Positions 60,310 through 64,000 of a DNA stretch of 64,000 bases are shown piece by piece. This stretch comes from Rohdeia sp041398665. GTDB lineage: Bacteria > Planctomycetota > UBA1135 > GCA-002686595. The notes beneath the pieces were generated by a model, which was given only the letters and a program-made list of their open reading frames with translations, had not been told where the DNA came from and ran no database searches. A program made the translations under genes and the position numbers. Positions within the stretch are counted from its first letter, which is position 1. The number at the start of each line of letters is the position of its first letter. The stretch is from positions 62,001-126,000 of the forward strand of contig JAWKUH010000012.1 of the NCBI GenBank assembly GCA_041398665.1, given 5' to 3'.

Positions 60310-61293
60310 TCACTCGTTCGCGAACCCCGAGAGACGCTTCGCGCGATCGGCGGCCTTCGTGCCGTCGTAGCGCTCGACGTGCTTCTCGAGTTTCTTCACG
60401 ACCTTCTTCGTGATCCCGTCGTCATGGGCGTCCTCGAGGATGCCGTTCAGGGCCTCCTCGGCCTCGAACTCGCGCTTGAAGTCCTCGGAATCGAACTTCT
60501 CCTCGACGGTCTTCATGCGGTCGGCGACGGCCTCGACGCCGCGAGCGGCGCGCGAGAAGGCGTCGTAGCCCGACTTCGCCTCGACGCACCATCCGGCCTC
60601 GATGCGGCGCTCGATCAGGGCGAGTTCGGTGCCGATGCGCTCCTCGAACTCGGTGATCAGGGCCTTCGCGGCCTCCGCGTCCTCGTCACCCTTCTCGGCG
60701 ACCTTCTGCGCGGCCTCGATGCCCTTCTGGTACTTGCCGCCGAGGAACTCCTTCCAGGCCTTGTCGAGCGCCTTCGGGGCGTCGTCGGGGGCCTTCTTCG
60801 CGAGCTTCAGCTGCTCGTCGATCATGTCCTCGATCTTGCCGTGGTCCTCGATCGGGTTGCCCCGCGAGAGCACGTAGCCGTTGTTGTCGAGGAGGACGTA
60901 GCTCGGGAGGTAGTTCGACTTCGAGTCGACGGGGCGTTCGAGGGTCCACATGGCGGACGTTCCCATCCACCCGTTGTCCCACGCGAAGCGCTCCATCTCG
61001 TCGAAGGTCGCGCCCTGGCTCTCGACCATGACGATCCCGATCGTGTCGCCCAGCTCCTTGGCCATCCTGATGGTCGACGGCACCGCCGTCGAAACGCAGG
61101 GGCCTCAGTGGGTGCCCCAGAACTCCACCAGCACGGGCCGGCCCTTGAAGTCCTCGAGGGAGGCGAGGGCGCGGGCGTTGACCGGCTCCTTCGCGAACGT
61201 GTGGGAGGCGTGTTCGCCGCCTCCTTCCTGGGCGAACGCCAGCGACAGGGCGAGGGCCCCGACGAGCGTTCCACCGACGATGGTCGTGTTCAT
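60310..61293 (-). CDS. Exported thioredoxin-fold selenoprotein (UGPC active site)
   Basis: The ATG at 61293 begins a signal peptide cut near AFA|QEGG (21/22). The frame reads ALASLEDFKGRPVLVEFWGTH, meets one in-frame TGA (61107-61105), and continues GPCVSTAVPSTIRMAKELGDTIGIV to 60310 without other stops. The TGA is at residue 63, where TlpA/thioredoxin proteins have the first Cys of WCGPC; Cys66 is kept. Reading TGA as selenocysteine gives a 327-residue protein with a UGPC redox site. The next 45 nucleotides fold as a SECIS-like hairpin with a GGU loop. The remaining fold (VLLDNNGYVLSRGNP) and a charged helical C-terminal extension (about 170-327) follow. The redox role is outside the cytoplasm; the partner is unknown. 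Alternatives: a TGC-to-TGA sequencing error, or a truncated pseudogene. Confidence 0.85.
61060..61104 (-). promoter_or_regulatory. Bacterial SECIS-like element after the in-frame TGA
   Basis: Read on the minus strand immediately after the TGA, GGCC and CCTG pair with CAGG and GGCC. An 8-bp upper stem (TCGACGGC / GCCGTCGA) carries a GGT loop (61084-61082), whose first base is 21 nucleotides past the TGA. A 4x4 internal loop and a 2-base bulge complete it. Bacterial SECIS elements sit at this place and use a GGU-containing apical loop to bind SelB. Confidence 0.75.
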
Positions 61294-61545
61294 GGTTGTG
61301 TGCGGCTCCTCGCGCGGTCCAGGGGGGGTCGGACCGGGCGGCTGCGACCCGAAGAGCCTAGCGCGCCGGGCCGCGGGTGTGCTCTCGGCAGGCCGGGAGG
61401 TCGAGGTGGAGGCGCGTCCGGGACCGGGAGCGCCCCTGCCCAGGGGTGCACCCCGTCGAACGGAGCCCCAACGGAGCGCCCGGTCGCCTCGGTGACCCCG
61501 GACGCGGCCCGATGTGAGGGTTCCCCCTAGCCGCAGGCGGGAGAA

Positions 61546-61562
61546 GCCGCCGGACCGGCGGC
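61546..61562 (-). terminator. Candidate hairpin terminator after pgi
   Basis: An 8-bp stem (gccgccgg / ccggcggc) with a one-base centre lies 7 bp past the pgi stop. No T-run is present; it could equally be a chance GC palindrome. The rest of the 61294-61568 gap shows no gene. Confidence 0.35.
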
Positions 61563-61568
61563 GCCGCC

Positions 61569-62963
61569 TCACACCGTCCTCGGAGGGATCTTCGAGGCCG
61601 CCTCCTCGATCTCGCGGCGGCGCGCCTCGTAGCCCGCGCGCCCCATGAGGGCGTAGGCCGCGATCTTGCCGGCCTCGACGCCGGGCTGGTCGAAGGCGTC
61701 GACGCCGTAGTGCTCGCCCATGAGCGCGACCGACACCTCGAGCATCTGGAACAGCGCGCCGACCGACGCCGCGTCGACGCGTTCGAGCGCGAGCGTCGCG
61801 TTGGGCCGCCCCGCCTCGGTGAGCGCGATGCGCGTGCCGTCGCGCTCCGCCTGGAAGAGCTCGCCGAGGTCGCGGCCGCCGAGGTAGGCCACCCCCTCGA
61901 GGTCCTCGTAGGCGAGAGGGATCGGCACGGAGCGCTCCGGCCGGTCGACCGCGAGCAACGTGAACCACTTGTCGAAGGGGCCCTCGACGTAGAGCTGCAC
62001 CTGGCTGTGCTGGTCGGTGACGCCGACCGCGCGGACCGGCGTCGGTCCGCGGAAGACGTCGCGCCCGTCGCGGTCCTGGCGCTTGCCGATCGACTCCGCG
62101 AGGAGCTGCGCGTACCAGTCCGCGCACAGACGCAGCGCGTGGCTGTACGCGAACGTCACCGCGATGGGCTTGCCCTTGGCGGCGTGCATGAGGTGCTGCA
62201 CCGCGGCGTGGACCTGTGCGGGGTTGTCGTCGAACTCCTCGGTGCGGCAGCGACGGTCCATCGCCGCGGCGCCGGAGAGCAGTTCGGCCACGTCGATGCC
62301 GACGAGCGCGGCCGGCACGAGCCCGACGGGCGACAGCACGGAGAAGCGACCTCCGACGCCGTCGGGAACGACGAAGCTCTTGTAGCCCTCGCGCCGCACG
62401 ATCTCGCGCAGGACGCCCCTGCTCTCGTCGGTCGTGACGACGAAGTGCGACTTGTGTCCCTCGCTCCCGAGCACGTCGACGAAGCGCTCGCGGAAGAGCA
62501 GGAACTGCGACATCGTCTCTGCCGTTCCGCCCGACTTCGAGATGACGTTGACGAGCGTCTCGCGCGGGTCGAGACGGTCCAGGACGTCGCCGATCCAGTC
62601 GGGGTCGACGTTGTCGAGCACGAAGAGTCGGCGCCGCCCCGCGTCGGGCTCGAGGTCGTGGTACGGACCGTTCAGCGCGGCGTGCAGCGCGATCGTCCCG
62701 AGCGCCGAGCCCCCGATGCCGCACACCACGACGTTGCGGAAACGCCCGCGCACGGCCTCGGTGTAGGCCTGCACGTCGCCGAGGACCTGCGACTGGTACG
62801 GCAGGTCGAGCCAGCGCAGGTCGGCCTCGCGCCGCGCCTGCACCCGCGCGAGCGCCTGGCGCGAGGGCTCGCGCTGCGCGTCGAGCTCGCGATGGGTGAT
62901 GCCGTGCTGCTCGCCGACGGCGTCGGCCAGGACGTTCGAGTAGTCGAGACGGATGCTGCTCAC
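61569..62963 (-). CDS. pgi: Glucose-6-phosphate isomerase
   Basis: This 464-residue enzyme interconverts glucose-6-phosphate and fructose-6-phosphate. The GTG at 62963 follows GGGAGG at 5 bases and is chosen over an earlier ATG. The SIS-type blocks are present: NVVVCGIGGSALGTIALHAAL, VNVISKSGGTAETMSQFL (phosphate binding), GVGGRFSVLSPVGLVPAALVGID (which covers the family signature) and TDQHSQVQLYVEGPFDKWFT (near the catalytic histidine). The length is that of bacterial Pgi of the shorter type. It is a single-gene unit, followed by a hairpin. Confidence 0.94.
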   Translation of the reverse strand: MSSIRLDYSNVLADAVGEQHGITHRELDAQREPSRQALARVQARREADLRWLDLPYQSQVLGDVQAYTEAVRGRFRNVVVCGIGGSALGTIALHAALNGPYHDLEPDAGRRRLFVLDNVDPDWIGDVLDRLDPRETLVNVISKSGGTAETMSQFLLFRERFVDVLGSEGHKSHFVVTTDESRGVLREIVRREGYKSFVVPDGVGGRFSVLSPVGLVPAALVGIDVAELLSGAAAMDRRCRTEEFDDNPAQVHAAVQHLMHAAKGKPIAVTFAYSHALRLCADWYAQLLAESIGKRQDRDGRDVFRGPTPVRAVGVTDQHSQVQLYVEGPFDKWFTLLAVDRPERSVPIPLAYEDLEGVAYLGGRDLGELFQAERDGTRIALTEAGRPNATLALERVDAASVGALFQMLEVSVALMGEHYGVDAFDQPGVEAGKIAAYALMGRAGYEARRREIEEAASKIPPRTV

Positions 62964-63039
62964 GAAGGCCTCCCAGGTGGATCGGGGCGAGCAGTATCGG
63001 GCGATGGACACCTTTGACCAAGGAATGCCCGCAACGGCG

Positions 63040-63076
63040 CGCGAGCCCGCTCGGCGTTGGGCCGAACGGGCTCGCG
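63040..63076 (-). terminator. Hairpin terminator after the zinc peptidase
   Basis: A 16-bp stem with one mismatch (cgcgagcccgctcggc / gccgaacgggctcgcg) closes a 5-base loop about 30 bp past the YugP-like gene's stop. No T-run follows. Confidence 0.55.
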
Positions 63077-63105
63077 GTGGTGCGGAGAAGTGCCTGCGGC
63101 CGCGG

Positions 63106-63822
63106 TCAGTTGCGCGAACCGGCGATGCGGAAGAGGACGTAGGCCAGGGTGAGGGCCGACGACACGGCGCCCGCGACGTACGTCAGAGCGGCGGCGCCGA
63201 GCACGTCGCTCACCCCGCGGGCCTCCTCGGGCGTCGAGACGATGCCGGTGTGCGCGAGCACGGCCTTCGCCCGGTTGCTCGCGTCGAACTCGACGGGAAG
63301 CGTGACGAGCTGGAAGAGCACGGCGATCCCGAGGAGCGCCGCTCCGACGACCATGAGCGGACCACCGATCCCGTTCGACGCGAAGCCACCGAGGACGAGG
63401 CCGAGGAAGAAGGGCAGCGTCCAGAGACCGTTCGCCACACCCACCAGGGGCACGAGCGTCGAGCGCATCCCGAGCCAGACATAGGCCTGCTTGTGCTGGA
63501 TGGCGTGGCCCGCCTCGTGCGCGGCGACCGCGATCGACGAGATCGAGCGCCCGTCGTACACGTCGGGGCTCAACCGGAGCGTGCGGCTCCGCGGGTCGTA
63601 GTGGTCGGAGAGGAAGCCGTGGTGGCGTTCGATCGTGACGTCGTCGACGCCGCCGGCGCGGCAGACCGCCCGTGCGGCCTCGGCCCCGGTCATGCCGGAG
63701 CGCACGCCGACCCGCTGGTACTTCGCGAAGGTCGACTTGACGCGCATCGCGGCGATGCCGCAAAGGCCGCCGCCGACGAGCATCACCACGAGGAAGAGCG
63801 GGTCCGTGAAGAGGTAGAACAT
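63106..63822 (-). CDS. YugP-like neutral zinc metallopeptidase
   Basis: This 238-residue membrane protein has an N-terminal transmembrane helix (about 9-28). The zinc motif AVAAHEAGHAIQHK (H102, E103, H106) lies after SDHYDPRSRTLRLSPDVYDGRSISS. Three or four further hydrophobic helices are at about 120-235. The topology and the DHYDPRxxxLRLSxxVYxGRSxxSxAVAAHEAGHAxQ block match the YugP-type peptidase family, whose substrates are little known. The ATG at 63822 begins the membrane helix. Confidence 0.9.
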   Translation of the reverse strand: MFYLFTDPLFLVVMLVGGGLCGIAAMRVKSTFAKYQRVGVRSGMTGAEAARAVCRAGGVDDVTIERHHGFLSDHYDPRSRTLRLSPDVYDGRSISSIAVAAHEAGHAIQHKQAYVWLGMRSTLVPLVGVANGLWTLPFFLGLVLGGFASNGIGGPLMVVGAALLGIAVLFQLVTLPVEFDASNRAKAVLAHTGIVSTPEEARGVSDVLGAAALTYVAGAVSSALTLAYVLFRIAGSRN

Positions 63823-64000
63823 GTCCTGCCGGTTCGCGGGGGTTCGGGCCGCGTCGACACAAAGGTGCGACGCGCGACGAGGCGCTCGCGCGCCTCGTCC
63901 CGGAGTACGTTTCCGGGCCCCCTACGTTGGGACACCGGACCCCGAGCTTCCAGCGGAATCGCCGGCGGGGAAGGCGGTCAGAACAACCCGCTGATCGTGC
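63823..64000. other. Upstream region and possible 3' end of a minus-strand gene
   Basis: This segment precedes the zinc peptidase gene and should hold its promoter. In the last bases a minus-strand frame reads TISGLF and stops at 63980-63978, which could be the end of a gene lying beyond the window; seven codons are too few to support a call. Confidence 0.25.

Noticed and set aside
60310..61083. Separate short gene starting with GTG at 61083
   Set aside because: A start there would lack the first half of the thioredoxin fold, the signal peptide and the active site; the upstream frame is continuous apart from one TGA.

Overview
The window is very GC-rich (around 70% by eye) and densely coded, mostly on the minus strand. 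Adjacent genes often overlap by a GTGA or ATGA, and GTG starts are common. The gene content looks like a planctomycete or a similar free-living, heterotrophic, compartment-rich lineage: a sulfatase, an arylsulfotransferase-like protein, von Willebrand A (vWA) and EF-hand exported proteins, a Ser/Thr kinase, a gluzincin-type peptidase and a VPEID-type C-terminal sorting signal. The taxon is an inference; there is no rRNA gene or phylogenetic marker beyond rpmG, folE, scpB, pgi and rsmE.

Layout. 1-2.8 kb: end of a Gfo/Idh/MocA oxidoreductase, a small VPEID-CTERM protein, a REPIN-like inverted repeat and a frame-disrupted glycosyltransferase. 2.8-14.6 kb: a minus-strand run of exported proteins (arylsulfotransferase-like, two vWA proteins, an EF-hand/TPR protein, a lipoprotein sulfatase, a prenyltransferase-fold/TPR protein). 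15-19 kb: universal stress protein, EEP hydrolase, GT4 glycosyltransferase, outer-membrane porin. 19.2-20.4 kb: rpmG and folE, separated by a cluster of palindromic repeats. 20.6-26.6 kb: a tight operon of three SPFH (HflK/HflC-like) membrane proteins and a P1B metal ATPase. 26.7-28.4 kb: a B12-binding radical SAM protein. 28.6-50.7 kb: a long minus-strand operon encoding a type II secretion/pseudopilus-like machine (FHA, PilM-PilN/GspL, PilO/GspM, TPR, GspG, GspH, giant GspK, GspJ, GspI). It is followed by a secreted protein, two parvulin-type foldases and scpB. 51-58.6 kb: rsmE, a CPBP membrane protein, radC-like, an alpha/beta hydrolase, a zinc alcohol dehydrogenase, a gluzincin, a YkgJ-like protein and a kinase. 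58.7-63.8 kb: a SurA-like chaperone, a thioredoxin-fold protein, pgi and a YugP-like zinc peptidase.

The strongest discovery candidate is the thioredoxin-fold gene at 60310-61293. Its reading frame is interrupted once, by a TGA exactly where the first cysteine of the CGPC active site belongs. A 16-bp stem-loop with a GGU apical loop follows that TGA directly. It reads as an exported selenoprotein (UGPC active site) with a bacterial SECIS element.

A second theme is the pseudopilin operon. Lectin-like LamG folds and a repeated beta-motif are built into GspH, GspK, GspJ and the TPR partner, which suggests a surface-binding or adhesive machine rather than textbook secretion; no GspD, GspE or GspF lies in the window. 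A third is the union of three SPFH proteins with a metal pump.

Three genes (1727-2808, 28615-30634, 48532-50652) carry clustered small indels. These may be assembly errors or genuine decay, and should be checked against reads before functions are assigned.
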